From assembly GCA_020859945.1 (NCBI GenBank), contig JAJBVG010000008.1, positions 1-32,302 of the forward strand: DNA of 32,302 nucleotides. Reading direction: 5' to 3'. The DNA is from Clostridiales bacterium (GTDB lineage Bacteria > Bacillota > Clostridia > Oscillospirales > Oscillospiraceae). Made by a program: the position numbers and the translations under genes. The notes under the pieces were generated by a model. It saw nothing but the letters and a program-made list of their open reading frames with translations. It was not told the DNA's origin and searched no databases. Every line of letters starts with the position of its first letter. Within the stretch, counting starts at the first letter, position 1. Of the stretch, positions 7,103 to 15,351 are shown piece after piece.

Positions 7103-8050
7103 TCAGTCATCCTTCCTCGTTTGATTTTTCTGCTTTAACTCTTTCATGCGCTGGGCGCGATGCTCCCGGAACTGCTCTCCGCTCTGGCGGATGCGCTGCA
7201 AGGAGCGGCGGTAGGCGGTGGAGGTCATGCCATTATAGTGCCGGAAGAAGCGCCGGGAGTGGTGAGCGGCCTCTTCCAACAGGTTCTTCTGTTGCAGCTC
7301 CAGCTTGAGCAAGGCGGTCTGGAGGGCCAGCTCTTCCACCTTCTGCTGGCTGGTCTGGCGCAGCTCTTCTGCCCGCTGCTGGCTGGCCTGGAGCAGTTCT
7401 TCTGTGCGCTGTTGGCTGACCTGGAGCAATTCTTCTGCCCGCTGCTGGCTAAGCTGCTGCAGTTCCTTTCGCTTGGCCTCCAGCTCCAGCCGGGTGGCCT
7501 CGGCCCGGTTCAGGAACATCGTGGTCAGGGCCAGGCTGCGGATGGTGGTAATGGTGTCGGTCAGCAGCACCGCCGCCAACACCCCGGTGAGCACCCACCG
7601 GGCGGTGCTGCTCAGGCCGCTGAACAGCCGCTCGGTCTGTGGGTGGATCCAGTACAGGGCTACGTATGTAACGCCGCCCCAAATCAGGGAGTGTTTCAGG
7701 CAGATGCGGCCCTGGAGGTTAAACTTTTCGTTGGAGTAATCCCAGTATTTGATGTGGGTGGTGGTCTCCAGCACCCAACCTACAAAATACTCCCAGGCGG
7801 ACATGGTGACGATGGACGCCACCAGGAACAGGGGGATGTTCCCCATGAAGTGGCTCAGGCCCAACACCATCAGCAACGCCCCCACCCCGTAGATGGGGCA
7901 GAAGGGGCCGTGGAGAAAGCCCCGGTTGACAAAGTGCTTTTGCAGGATGGAGCAGTAGGTGGTCTCCATCATCCAGCCCAGCACAGAGTACCAGACGAAG
8001 TAGAGGAACGCCAGCGTCAGCGGCGTCCCAAACAGCAGGGGTTCCTGCAT
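7103..8050 (-). CDS. CmpB-type putative ABC transporter permease with coiled-coil tail
   Basis: The N-terminal half (residues ~10-175) matches the putative ABC transporter permease family CmpB (PF06541): several membrane helices, HGPFCPIYG, EYFVGWVLE, a WDYSN segment and LKHSLIWGG. The family name is historical, and transport has not been shown for such members. After the last helix comes a cytoplasmic coiled coil that includes four nearly identical 11-residue units at residues 201-244 (SQQRAEELLQV, SQQRTEELLQA, SQQRAEELRQT, SQQKVEELALQ), then a basic C-terminus. The ATG at 8050 is served by AAAGGA. The gene begins four bases after DUF4364 ends and stops one base before the LUD gene. Confidence 0.8.
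   Translation of the reverse strand: MQEPLLFGTPLTLAFLYFVWYSVLGWMMETTYCSILQKHFVNRGFLHGPFCPIYGVGALLMVLGLSHFMGNIPLFLVASIVTMSAWEYFVGWVLETTTHIKYWDYSNEKFNLQGRICLKHSLIWGGVTYVALYWIHPQTERLFSGLSSTARWVLTGVLAAVLLTDTITTIRSLALTTMFLNRAEATRLELEAKRKELQQLSQQRAEELLQVSQQRTEELLQASQQRAEELRQTSQQKVEELALQTALLKLELQQKNLLEEAAHHSRRFFRHYNGMTSTAYRRSLQRIRQSGEQFREHRAQRMKELKQKNQTRKDD
7319..7450 (-). repeat. Four tandem 33-bp coding repeats (hendecad)
   Basis: Four consecutive 33-bp units inside the CmpB-type gene each encode an 11-residue SQQ-R-x-EEL-LQ-x unit. An 11-residue period is the signature of a right-handed or straight coiled coil. The units differ at a few codons, so the array is not a very recent duplication. Confidence 0.85.
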
Positions 8051-8054
8051 AGTA

Positions 8055-8588
8055 TCAGCCGTCCTTTTGCCCGTCCAGCAGGACGGAGAGAAGTGTGTTG
8101 TAGAGGATGTCGGGCCGGTCCCGGAAGGCCGCCGCCAGACGCTCCCCCTCCTTTTGGTCGGGGGCCAGCATCTCCAGGGTCATCAGGTTGCCCGTGTCGT
8201 CGTCCAGCGCCATGCGCACAGTGACGCCGCCGTCCGGCCGGGGGAGGAGAGAGGCGCGCACCTGGTTCTGCCGCTGGAGGATTTTGTTCATCTCCGCTGT
8301 ACTGCGGTCACACTTGAGCCGGACAGAGTAGGCCAACTCATCCTCGCAGACTGAGCCGTTGGCCCGGCCCTTCTGGGTGATGGTCAGCAGGTGATTTTCG
8401 TCCTCCTGGACGTGGCCGGTGTTGATGAGGCTGGTCAGGGCCTCGGTGAACTGGAAGTAGTCCATCCCCTCATCGCAGAGGGCCAGGTCCAACAGGTGGT
8501 CCCTGTCGATGGGCAGGGTGAGTCGGGCCAGAATATAGAGAAGCAACAGGCGGACATCCAACGGGCCGCGAATAAACCCACGGGGCAT
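8055..8588 (-). CDS. DUF4364 family protein (winged-helix-like)
   Basis: The 177-residue protein resembles DUF4364, small Clostridia proteins predicted to carry a winged-helix fold. The N-terminal part (PLDVRLLLLYILARL, then HLLDLALCDEGMDYFQF and ALTSLINTGHV) looks like a helix-turn-helix region followed by TQKGR. The C-terminal half is mixed alpha/beta. The frame extends to 8720, but ATG 8588 has GGAGG eight bases upstream and a promoter just before it, so I use that start. It heads the unit with the CmpB-type and LUD genes and could regulate it. That role is inference. Confidence 0.8.
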   Translation of the reverse strand: MPRGFIRGPLDVRLLLLYILARLTLPIDRDHLLDLALCDEGMDYFQFTEALTSLINTGHVQEDENHLLTITQKGRANGSVCEDELAYSVRLKCDRSTAEMNKILQRQNQVRASLLPRPDGGVTVRMALDDDTGNLMTLEMLAPDQKEGERLAAAFRDRPDILYNTLLSVLLDGQKDG

Positions 8589-8624
8589 TTGCGCTCCCTC
8601 CTTTACAGTCGGTTTGTACCCCTT

Positions 8625-8653
8625 ATTATATAGGCTCTTTTGGAAAATAACAA
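8625..8653 (-). promoter_or_regulatory. Promoter of the DUF4364-CmpB-LUD unit
   Basis: On the minus strand TTGTTA (8653-8648) and TATAAT (8630-8625) are 17 bases apart. The -10 lies about 37 bases before the DUF4364 start codon. Confidence 0.7.
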
Positions 8654-8759
8654 GCCCCCCTTTCTGTCGAACGGGCAGGAGAACGGCGCAAAAGCCGTAA
8701 TTTTCCTCTTTTGTGCGCACGGACCGTTCGTGGGCGGAAAGATTGTGATATTCCGTCCA

Positions 8760-8789
8760 TTGACAGGGAAAACCGGCCTGTGCTATTAT
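8760..8789 (+). promoter_or_regulatory. Promoter of the formate/nitrite transporter gene
   Basis: A consensus TTGACA (8760-8765) and TATTAT (8784-8789) are separated by 18 bases, about 43 bases before the transporter start. It is divergent from the promoter at 8625-8653. Confidence 0.65.
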
Positions 8790-8831
8790 CCCTGTGGTTA
8801 TTTCAAGCGAAAGAAAAAGGGGGATTTTTCC

Positions 8832-9608
8832 ATGTATCAGGACACCTATTCCGCCCTCTGCAACGCCGCCCGCGCCAAAGTGACACTGCTGGAGCGCAAC
8901 CCACTGGGCTTTTTCGTCTCCTCCATGCTGGCGGGGATGTTCATCACCTTCGGCAGTCTGTTGTCCATGACCGTGGGCGGACTGCTGACCGCCGCCGGGT
9001 TCGGCGCCCCCAAGCTGCTGGCGGCGCTGACTTTTTCGGCGGCGCTGAGCCTGGTCATCACCGCCGGGTGCGAGCTATTTACCGGCAACAACCTGACCAT
9101 GACAGCGGCTTCTCTGGCCGGGCAGATCCCGTGGGGCCAAACCTTGAAGCTGTGGGCGGTCTGCTGGCTGGGGAACCTGGCCGGTTCCTGGCTGACCATC
9201 GCCCTCTACGCCCTCTCCGGCGCGGGCAGCGCGGAGGCTGTCGCCGCCTATTTCGCCGCCTCTGCCGCCGCGAAGGTGGCCCTGTCGCCGGTGGAGATGG
9301 TGGTACGCGGCATTTTGTGCAACATCTGCGTGTGCCTGGCTGTATGGTGCAGCTTCCGGCTGCAAAATGAGTGCGCCAAGCTGGTGATGGTGGTCTGGTG
9401 CATCCTGATTTTCATGACCTGCGGATTTGAGCACAGCATCGCCAACATGAGCATCATCGGCGTGGCCCTGCTGAATCCCATGGGGGAGAGCGTCACTCTG
9501 GCGGGCTACGTTGTAAATCTGCTGCTGGTGACGGTGGGCAACTGCATCGGCGGCGGGGGGTTCGTGGCGCTGCCCTATTTCCTCATCAGCCGGGAAACAA
9601 AAGGGTAA
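8832..9608 (+). CDS. Formate/nitrite transporter (FNT) family channel
   Basis: A 258-residue inner-membrane protein of the FocA/NirC family, pentameric channels for small monovalent anions such as formate, nitrite or hydrosulfide. Six hydrophobic helices are visible. Family features include AGMFITFGS near residue 35, the CELFTGNNLTM block, a WLGNLAGS block, RGILCNICVCLAVW, and the late GFEHSIANM segment with the conserved pore-region His. The frame is open back to 8640, but ATG 8832 follows AAGGGGGA and starts with a normal amphipathic N-terminus. The substrate is not decided by sequence. Formate is plausible for a fermenting anaerobe, although pyruvate-formate lyase is not in the window. Confidence 0.9.
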   Translation: MYQDTYSALCNAARAKVTLLERNPLGFFVSSMLAGMFITFGSLLSMTVGGLLTAAGFGAPKLLAALTFSAALSLVITAGCELFTGNNLTMTAASLAGQIPWGQTLKLWAVCWLGNLAGSWLTIALYALSGAGSAEAVAAYFAASAAAKVALSPVEMVVRGILCNICVCLAVWCSFRLQNECAKLVMVVWCILIFMTCGFEHSIANMSIIGVALLNPMGESVTLAGYVVNLLLVTVGNCIGGGGFVALPYFLISRETKG

Positions 9609-9628
9609 GCTAAAAAACGCCTGATTTT

Positions 9629-9698
9629 TGTAGAGGCGGCGCTCCGCCGCCCGCAGGTTTCGTATTCCTTATTTGGGCGGCCAGGGGCCGCCCCTACA
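9629..9698. repeat. REP-like palindromic element
   Basis: A 70-base element is bounded by TGTAG (9629) and CTACA (9698) with the longer ends TGTAGAGGCGGC and GCCGCCCCTACA nearly complementary. It contains two inner hairpins, GGCGGC-GCTCC-GCCGCC and GGGCGGCC-AGG-GGCCGCCC. Elements of this look are dispersed in gut clostridial genomes. It lies between the FNT gene and the thiamine promoter. Confidence 0.65.
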
Positions 9699-9770
9699 GG
9701 TTCGCGGAAAAATATTTCTTCCCGCACCGATTCTGTGACGAAACGCAACCCACAACTCCTGAAAAAAACC

Positions 9771-9799
9771 TTGCATATTTCCCTGCGCAGGTATAAGAT
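9771..9799 (+). promoter_or_regulatory. Promoter of the thiamine operon
   Basis: TTGCAT (9771-9776), a 17-base spacer and TAAGAT (9794-9799) place the transcription start near 9806, exactly at the 5' edge of the TPP riboswitch. Confidence 0.6.
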
Positions 9800-9805
9800 A
9801 GAGGT

Positions 9806-9900
9806 ACAACCCAAAGGGGAGCTTGCGGAAGCAGGCTGAGAGGAGACGCAGACCCGTCTCGACCCTGATGACCTGTTTGGATAATGCCAGCGTAGGGATA
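9806..9900 (+). promoter_or_regulatory. TPP riboswitch (THI element)
   Basis: The conserved TPP aptamer segments are present in order: GGGGAGC (9817-9823), GGCTGAGA (9834-9841), a variable hairpin GAGACG/CGTCTC (9843-9860), then ACCTG (9871-9875), and TGGATAATGCCAGCG with GTAGGGA (9878-9898). This aptamer binds thiamine pyrophosphate. A terminator hairpin begins 18 bases later, and thiC follows, so high TPP should cause early transcription termination. Confidence 0.95.
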
Positions 9901-9917
9901 TGGATCACGGTAAAACC

Positions 9918-9957
9918 GCTGTGAGAGTGTCAATGGCAGTCTCACAGCTTTTTCTTT
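9918..9957 (+). terminator. Riboswitch-controlled terminator
   Basis: GCTGTGAGA (9918-9926) pairs perfectly with TCTCACAGC (9940-9948), followed by TTTTTCTTT. Its place between the TPP aptamer and thiC identifies it as the expression platform. Confidence 0.88.
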
Positions 9958-10004
9958 CCTCCTGCGGCGGCAATTCCCTTACAAAAAGAAAGGAACACAT
10001 TGCC

Positions 10005-11309
10005 ATGAGAAATTACACCACACAGATGGACGCCGCCCGCCAGGGCATCCTGACCCCGGAGCTGAAAACCGTGGCCCAGAAGGAGTACATGGAGCCGGAG
10101 AAGCTGCGGGAGCTGGTGGCTGCCGGCAAGGTGGTCATCCCCGCCAACAAGAACCACACCTGCCTGAACCCGGAGGGCGTCGGCTCCATGCTCCGCACCA
10201 AAATCAACGTGAACCTGGGCGTCTCCCGGGACTGCAAGGACTACAACATCGAAATGCAGAAGGTGATGGAGGCCGTCAACATGGGGGCCGAGGCCATCAT
10301 GGACCTGTCCAGCCACGGCAACACCGAACCCTTCCGCTGCAAGCTGACCCACGAGTGTCCCGCCATGATCGGCACAGTGCCGGTCTATGACGCGGTCATC
10401 CACTACCAGCGGGACCTGGCCACCCTGTCCGCCAAGGACCTCATCGACGTGGTGCGGCTCCACGCGGAAAACGGCGTAGACTTCGTCACCCTCCACTGCG
10501 GCATCACCCGCAAGACCATCGAGCAGATCCGCAAGCACAAGCGGAAGATGAACATCGTTTCCCGGGGCGGCAGCCTGATTTTCGCCTGGATGTGCATGAC
10601 CGGCAACGAAAACCCCTTCTATGAGTATTACGACGAGATTTTGGACATCTGCCGGGAGTACGACGTGACCATTTCACTGGGCGACGCCTGCCGCCCCGGC
10701 TGCCTGGCCGACGCCACCGACGTGTGCCAAATCGAGGAGCTGGTGCGCCTGGGCGAGCTGACCAAGCGGGCCTGGGAGAAGGACGTGCAGGTGATGGTAG
10801 AGGGGCCGGGCCACGTCCCCATGGACCAGATCGCCGCCAACATGAAGGTCCAGCAGACCATCTGCATGGGCGCGCCCTTCTATGTTCTCGGCCCGCTGGT
10901 GACGGACATCGCCCCCGGCTACGACCACATCACCTCCGCCATCGGTGGGGCCATCGCCGCCATGTCCGGCGCGGCCTTCCTGTGCTACGTCACCCCGGCG
11001 GAGCATCTGGCGCTGCCCAACGTGGAGGACGTGAAGCAGGGCATCATCGCCAGCCGCATCGCCGCTCACGCCGCCGACATCGCCAAGGGCATCCCTCACG
11101 CCCGGGACATCGACGACAAAATGGCCGAGGCCCGGCAGAAGCTGGACTGGGACGCCCAGTGGGAGTGCGCCATCGACCCGGAGACCGCCAAGGCCATCCG
11201 CGCCGACCGCAGCCCGGAGCATGACGACACCTGCTCCATGTGCGGCAAGTTCTGCGCCGTGCGCAGCATGAACAAGGCGCTGGCAGGGGAATACATCGAC
11301 ATCCTGTAA
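10005..11309 (+). CDS. thiC: Phosphomethylpyrimidine synthase ThiC
   Basis: This 434-residue radical-SAM enzyme converts aminoimidazole ribotide to HMP-phosphate, the pyrimidine half of thiamine. The N-terminal block [20 protein letters not shown] is family-typical. Conserved stretches include [29 protein letters not shown] and [15 protein letters not shown]. The C-terminal [4Fe-4S] motif CSMCGKFC (Cys-x2-Cys-x4-Cys) is intact. The frame is open from 9900, but ATG 10005 follows AAAGGAA and gives the usual length, so the earlier start is rejected. It is the first gene of the riboswitch-controlled operon, with thiE 17 bases downstream. Confidence 0.97.
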   Translation: MRNYTTQMDAARQGILTPELKTVAQKEYMEPEKLRELVAAGKVVIPANKNHTCLNPEGVGSMLRTKINVNLGVSRDCKDYNIEMQKVMEAVNMGAEAIMDLSSHGNTEPFRCKLTHECPAMIGTVPVYDAVIHYQRDLATLSAKDLIDVVRLHAENGVDFVTLHCGITRKTIEQIRKHKRKMNIVSRGGSLIFAWMCMTGNENPFYEYYDEILDICREYDVTISLGDACRPGCLADATDVCQIEELVRLGELTKRAWEKDVQVMVEGPGHVPMDQIAANMKVQQTICMGAPFYVLGPLVTDIAPGYDHITSAIGGAIAAMSGAAFLCYVTPAEHLALPNVEDVKQGIIASRIAAHAADIAKGIPHARDIDDKMAEARQKLDWDAQWECAIDPETAKAIRADRSPEHDDTCSMCGKFCAVRSMNKALAGEYIDIL

Positions 11310-11326
11310 GCAGAAAGGACAACACA

Positions 11327-11983
11327 ATGAAAACTGTCCGTGAGGCAATGCTGCTCTACGCCATCACTGACCGCAGCTGGCTCCGCCCCGGTCAGCTGCT
11401 GACCGAGCCGGTGGAGCAGGTGCTTTCCGCCGGGGCCACCTGTCTCCAGCTCCGAGAGAAGGAGCTGGGGGAGGCGGATTTTCTCCGGCTGGCCTGGGAG
11501 CTGAAGCCCCTCTGCGCCAAATATCAGGTCCCCCTCATCATCAACGACAACGTGGCCGTAGCCAAGGCGGTGGACGCCGACGGCGTCCATGTTGGCCAGG
11601 ACGACATGGCCATTCAACAGGCCAGGGCCATTCTGGGACCGGACAAGTGGATCGGCACCAGCGTCCACAACGTAGCCGAGGCCAACGCCGCGCTCGCGGC
11701 GGGGTGCGACTACTTCGGCTCCGGCGCGGTGTTCGGCAGCCACACCAAGCCCAACGTGACGGTGCTGACCCACCAGGGGCTTTCCGAAATTTGCGCCGCC
11801 ACGCCCCTGCCGGTGGTGGCCATCGGCGGCATCAACGCGGACAACGTGCTGTCTCTGGCGGGGACGGGCATCGACGGCGTGGCCGTCATCAGCGCCCTTT
11901 TCGCCCAGCCGGATCCCGCCGCCGCAACCCGGCATATGCTGGCGCTGGCGAAACAGACGATAGGGGAGGGGAGGACGCTATGA
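11327..11983 (+). CDS. thiE: Thiamine-phosphate synthase ThiE
   Basis: The 218-residue TIM-barrel enzyme joins HMP-PP and thiazole phosphate to thiamine phosphate. Signature segments are LYAITDRSWL (residues 10-19), LQLREKEL, PLIINDNVAVA, DGVHVGQDDM, GTSVHNVAEA, the phosphate-loop area FGSGAVFGSHTKP, and VAIGGINADNV. The ATG at 11327 follows AGAAAGGA. The stop overlaps thiD by four bases (ATGA), suggesting translational coupling. Confidence 0.96.
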   Translation: MKTVREAMLLYAITDRSWLRPGQLLTEPVEQVLSAGATCLQLREKELGEADFLRLAWELKPLCAKYQVPLIINDNVAVAKAVDADGVHVGQDDMAIQQARAILGPDKWIGTSVHNVAEANAALAAGCDYFGSGAVFGSHTKPNVTVLTHQGLSEICAATPLPVVAIGGINADNVLSLAGTGIDGVAVISALFAQPDPAAATRHMLALAKQTIGEGRTL

Positions 11984-12774
11984 AACTGCCCATTGCGTTG
12001 ACCATCGCCGGGAGCGACTGCTCCGGTGGGGCTGGCATCCAGGCCGACCTGAAAACCATGACCTGCTGCGGGGTCTACGGCATGAGCTGTATCACTGCCC
12101 TGACCGCCCAGAACACCACCGGGGTCTACGGGGTGCAGGAGGTCACGCCGGACTTTCTGGCTCAACAGATAGACTGCGTGTTCACTGACATCCGCCCCCA
12201 GGCGGTTAAAACCGGGATGGTTTCCTCCGCGCCGCTGATTGAGACGATTGCGGACAAGCTGGCCCAGTACCGTGTGGAAAACCTGGTGGTGGACCCGGTG
12301 ATGGTGGCCACCTCCGGCTCCAGGCTGATTTCGGAGGAGGCCATTGAAACGCTGAAACGCCGTCTGCTGCCCCTGGCGACCCTGGCGACGCCCAACCTGG
12401 CGGAGGCGGAGGTCCTCTCCGGTCGGAGCATCCAGACGGCAGAGGACATGGTCGCCGCCGCCCGCGTCATCAGCGAGGAATGTGGCTGCGCCGTCCTTTG
12501 TAAGGGCGGACACAGCACCGGGGACGCCAACGATCTGCTCTACTGGCAGGGCGAAATCCGCTGGTACAGGGGCCAGCGCATCGACAACCCCAACACCCAC
12601 GGCACCGGCTGCACCCTTTCCTCCGCCATCGCCAGCAGCCTGGCAAAGGGCCTGACGCTGGAGAACGCGGTGGCGGAGGCCAAAGCCTACCTCACCGGGG
12701 CGCTGGAGGCCATGCTGGACCTGGGGCAGGGGAGCGGTCCTCTGTGGCACGGGTGGAACCAGTCAGGTAACTGA
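11980..12774 (+). CDS. thiD: HMP/HMP-phosphate kinase ThiD
   Basis: This 264-residue ribokinase-fold protein phosphorylates hydroxymethylpyrimidine and its monophosphate to the pyrophosphate used by ThiE. It starts with ALTIAGSDCSGGAGIQADLK (residues 5-24). Later blocks are KTGMVSS, VVDPVMVATSG, TPNLAEAE, and the C-terminal anion-hole motif NTHGTGCTLSSA. GGGGAGG precedes the ATG, which overlaps the thiE stop. The operon supplies and couples the pyrimidine branch. No thiazole genes (thiG, thiH, thiS, thiM) are in the window, so that half must come from elsewhere or be salvaged. Confidence 0.96.
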   Translation: MKLPIALTIAGSDCSGGAGIQADLKTMTCCGVYGMSCITALTAQNTTGVYGVQEVTPDFLAQQIDCVFTDIRPQAVKTGMVSSAPLIETIADKLAQYRVENLVVDPVMVATSGSRLISEEAIETLKRRLLPLATLATPNLAEAEVLSGRSIQTAEDMVAAARVISEECGCAVLCKGGHSTGDANDLLYWQGEIRWYRGQRIDNPNTHGTGCTLSSAIASSLAKGLTLENAVAEAKAYLTGALEAMLDLGQGSGPLWHGWNQSGN

Positions 12775-12783
12775 AAAAAGCGC

Positions 12784-12821
12784 AAAAAACGTCCGGCTGT
12801 CAAACAGTCGGACGTTTTGCT
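12784..12821. terminator. Bidirectional terminator between thiD and rplQ
   Basis: ACGTCCG (12789-12795) pairs with CGGACGT (12809-12815), extended by CTG/CAG inside, with A-rich sequence before and TTTT after. It can therefore end transcripts from both sides. It lies in the 67-base gap between the convergent thiD and rplQ genes. Confidence 0.85.
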
Positions 12822-12841
12822 TGTTTTGGAAACCTTCTGGT

Positions 12842-13183
12842 TTACACCAGCTCCAGGTAAGCCAGCTCAGCGGCGTCGCCACGGCGGCAGCCAATGCGCA
12901 CCACACGGGTGTAACCGCCGTTGCGGTCGGCGTACTGGGGACCGATCTGGTCGAAGAGCTTCTTGGCGGTATCCTCCACGGTCAGATAGGCCAGGGCCTG
13001 CCGATAGGCGGCCAGGTCGTTCTTCTTGGCCAGGGTGATCATCTTCTCAGCGATGGACTGGACTTCCTTGGCGCGGGTGACAGTGGTCTTGATCTTGCCG
13101 TAGGTCAGCAGGTCGGTGGTCAACTGCCGCAGCATGGCCTTCCGCTGGTCGGAAGTCTTGCCAAGTTTACGATAACCGGACAT
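12842..13183 (-). CDS. rplQ: 50S ribosomal protein L17
   Basis: 113 residues, starting [20 protein letters not shown], with [16 protein letters not shown] and ending in a [13 protein letters not shown] block, all typical of bL17. It sits near the peptide-exit-tunnel side of the large subunit. ATG 13183 is preceded by GAAGGAG. It is the last gene of the ribosomal cluster. Instead of the cobalt/riboflavin-type ECF transporter genes that often follow in Firmicutes, a terminator and the convergent thi operon follow. Confidence 0.97.
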   Translation of the reverse strand: MSGYRKLGKTSDQRKAMLRQLTTDLLTYGKIKTTVTRAKEVQSIAEKMITLAKKNDLAAYRQALAYLTVEDTAKKLFDQIGPQYADRNGGYTRVVRIGCRRGDAAELAYLELV

Positions 13184-13204
13184 GATTGTTCACTCCTTCG
13201 GGCA

Positions 13205-13265
13205 GCCTGAGGGTTCAGGCGTAATAGTTGCGTGGGTCGCCCCCCAGGGGGCCGTATCCGGCCCC
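13205..13265 (-). other. Two hairpins in the rpoA-rplQ gap
   Basis: The 97-base gap contains a 7-bp perfect stem (13248-13254 with 13259-13265, GGGGCCG/CGGCCCC, 4-base loop) and a 6-bp perfect stem (13205-13210 with 13215-13220, GCCTGA/TCAGGC, 4-base loop). Neither has a T-run on the minus strand. The second ends only about ten bases before the rplQ ribosome site. Confidence 0.5.
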
Positions 13266-13280
13266 GGCAGGGGAGGCAGG

Positions 13281-14231
13281 TCAGTTGTTCTCCTCTTTGG
13301 ACAAGCTCAGGCCCATCATGGCCAGCTTGTTCATGACCTCTTCCAAGCTCTTGCGGCCCAGGTTCCGAACCTTCATCATCTCGTCCTCGGTCTTGGAGAT
13401 CAGGTCCTCGACGGTGTTGATGTTGGCGCGCTTCAGGCAGTTGAAGGAGCGCACGGACAGGTCCAGCTCTTCGATGGTCATTTCCAGCATCTTGTCGTGC
13501 TGGGTCTCCGGCTTTTCCACCACGGTGGAGCGGGTGCCCACCGTGTCAGACAGGTCGGTAAAGAGGACGAAGTGGTCGCAGAGGATCTTTGCGCCCAGCG
13601 AAACGGCGTCCCGCGCGGAGATGGTGCCGTCCGTCCAGACCTCCAGGGTCAATTTATCGTAGTCGGTCATGTTGCCAACACGGGTGTTCTCCACCGTGTA
13701 GTTGACCTTGATGACCGGGGAATAGATGGAATCTACCGGGATAACGCCAATGATGGTCTGCGCAGGCTTGTTCCGCTCGGCGGGCACATAGCCCCGGCCC
13801 TGGCTCAAGGTCAGTTCCATGTTCAGGGTGGCGTCGGCGCCCAGGGTGGCGATGAGCAGATCCGGGTTGAGGATCTCCACCTCGCCGTCGGACTTGATGT
13901 CCCCGGCGGTGACTTTGCCCTCGCCGCTGGCCTGGATATACACCCGCTTGGTGCCGTTGCTGTGCAGCTTGGCGATGATCTGCTTGACGTTGAGGACGAT
14001 CTGCGTTACGTCTTCCTTCACGCCGGGAATGGTGCAGAACTCGTGCTGCACACCGGCGATCTTGATGGTAGTCACGGCGGTGCCGGGCAGGGAGCTGAGC
14101 AGGATACGGCGCAGGGCGTTGCCCAGGGTCGTACCATACCCCCGCTCCAGCGGCTCGACAACATATTTACCATACGAATTGTCGCCAGGGTCTTCGATGC
14201 ACTCAATGCGCGGCTTTTCGATTTCTACCAT
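13281..14231 (-). CDS. rpoA: RNA polymerase alpha subunit
   Basis: The 316-residue protein has the alpha N-terminal dimerisation domain ([20 protein letters not shown] region, residues ~30-50, written here as the family's best-known block), a [12 protein letters not shown] segment, and the C-terminal DNA-binding domain ([30 protein letters not shown]). It forms the assembly scaffold of RNA polymerase and contacts activators and UP elements. It lies in the standard place between rpsD and rplQ. Confidence 0.98.
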   Translation of the reverse strand: MVEIEKPRIECIEDPGDNSYGKYVVEPLERGYGTTLGNALRRILLSSLPGTAVTTIKIAGVQHEFCTIPGVKEDVTQIVLNVKQIIAKLHSNGTKRVYIQASGEGKVTAGDIKSDGEVEILNPDLLIATLGADATLNMELTLSQGRGYVPAERNKPAQTIIGVIPVDSIYSPVIKVNYTVENTRVGNMTDYDKLTLEVWTDGTISARDAVSLGAKILCDHFVLFTDLSDTVGTRSTVVEKPETQHDKMLEMTIEELDLSVRSFNCLKRANINTVEDLISKTEDEMMKVRNLGRKSLEEVMNKLAMMGLSLSKEENN

Positions 14232-14310
14232 ATAAGTTTTACCCTCCTCATCTGCGGTACGAGACGTACCTTGTTGGTTTGACAGCTCACCAATATCTGA
14301 GGGTTACTAA

Positions 14311-14916
14311 TTACTTAGAGTAAAGCTCGACGATGAGGTGCTCTTCCACGGGGAAGTCGATGTCGGCACGCTCAGGCAGACGAACAATATTAACCTTCAG
14401 GTCGTCCTTGACAGGGCGATCGATCCACGCGGGCAGGGTGACAGCGACGGCGTCCTCGCCCAGGAAGCGCTTGAACTTCACAGAGGAGCGGCTCTTGGCC
14501 TTGACCTCGACGGTGTCCCCAGCCTTGATGAGGTAGGAGGGGATGTTGACCGACTTGCCGTTGACCAGGAAGTGGCCGTGGGAGACCAGCTGACGGGCCT
14601 CGCGGCGGGTCATAGCGAAACCGGCGCGGAACGCCACGTTGTCCAGGCGGCGCTCCAGGGTGGTCAGCAGGACCTCACCGGTGATGCCTTTGGCGGCGGC
14701 GGCCTTCTCGTAATAGGCGTGGAACTGCTTTTCCTGAACGCCATAGACGAACTTGACCTTCTGCTTCTCGTTCAGCTGCATCCCGTACTCGGACTGCTTG
14801 CGGCGCATCTGGCCCTTGGGGTTGCGGTTGGTGGTTTTCTTGGAATACCCCATCACTGCGGGGGACAGGCCCAGCGCCTTGCAGCGCTTGGCAATGGGCT
14901 GCATATTTCTTGCCAT
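14311..14916 (-). CDS. rpsD: 30S ribosomal protein S4
   Basis: 201 residues with the S4 RNA-binding domain (RRLDNVAFRAGFAMTRREAR, HGHFLVNGKSVNIPSYL). It nucleates 30S assembly. The N-terminal zinc-binding cysteines of some S4 proteins are missing (only one Cys, RCKALGLSP), so this is the zinc-free form. GGAGG precedes ATG 14916. An 80-base gap separates it from rpoA. Confidence 0.97.
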   Translation of the reverse strand: MARNMQPIAKRCKALGLSPAVMGYSKKTTNRNPKGQMRRKQSEYGMQLNEKQKVKFVYGVQEKQFHAYYEKAAAAKGITGEVLLTTLERRLDNVAFRAGFAMTRREARQLVSHGHFLVNGKSVNIPSYLIKAGDTVEVKAKSRSSVKFKRFLGEDAVAVTLPAWIDRPVKDDLKVNIVRLPERADIDFPVEEHLIVELYSK

Positions 14917-14941
14917 GTTTCAATATCCTCCTTTGTTTCGA

Positions 14942-15337
14942 TCAGACACGTCTTCTCTTGGGAGGACGGCAGCCATTGTGGGGAACGGGGGTGACATCCT
15001 TGATCATGGTGACCTCCAGACCGGCGGCCTGGAGCGCACGGATGGCAGCCTCACGGCCGGCGCCAGGACCCTTCACATAGACCTCGACGCTCTTCAGGCC
15101 AAACTCCATAGCGGCCTTAGCAGCGGTCTCGGCAGCAGTCTGGGCGGCGTAGGGAGTGGATTTCCGGGAACCACGGAAGCCCATCTCGCCGGAGGAAGCC
15201 CAGGAAAGGGCGTTGCCCTGGGTGTCGGTGATGGTAACCATTGTGTTGTTGAAGGAGGAGCGGATATGCACTGCGCCCTTCTCCACACTCTTACGGTCTT
15301 TGCGCTTGCGCACGACCTTCTTCTTGTTAGCGGCCAT
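14942..15337 (-). CDS. rpsK: 30S ribosomal protein S11
   Basis: 131 residues, basic N-terminus [11 protein letters not shown], then [29 protein letters not shown], and the C-terminal [15 protein letters not shown] tail of uS11. The protein lines the mRNA path of the 30S platform. It lies 14 bases after rpsM with a GGAGG site. Confidence 0.98.
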   Translation of the reverse strand: MAANKKKVVRKRKDRKSVEKGAVHIRSSFNNTMVTITDTQGNALSWASSGEMGFRGSRKSTPYAAQTAAETAAKAAMEFGLKSVEVYVKGPGAGREAAIRALQAAGLEVTMIKDVTPVPHNGCRPPKRRRV

Positions 15338-15351
15338 TGTATATCCCTCCT

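Noticed and set aside
7319..7450. Possible CRISPR-like array
   Set aside because: The 33-bp units are contiguous without spacers and encode an in-frame protein repeat.
8589..8831. Upstream extensions of the FNT and DUF4364 frames
   Set aside because: Both extensions run through the divergent promoters. The internal ATGs have proper ribosome sites and give family-length proteins.
13182..14282. A 366-codon plus-strand ORF opposite rpoA
   Set aside because: It is the antisense shadow of a clear rpoA gene, a common effect of high GC. The same holds for other long antisense frames in the ribosomal region.
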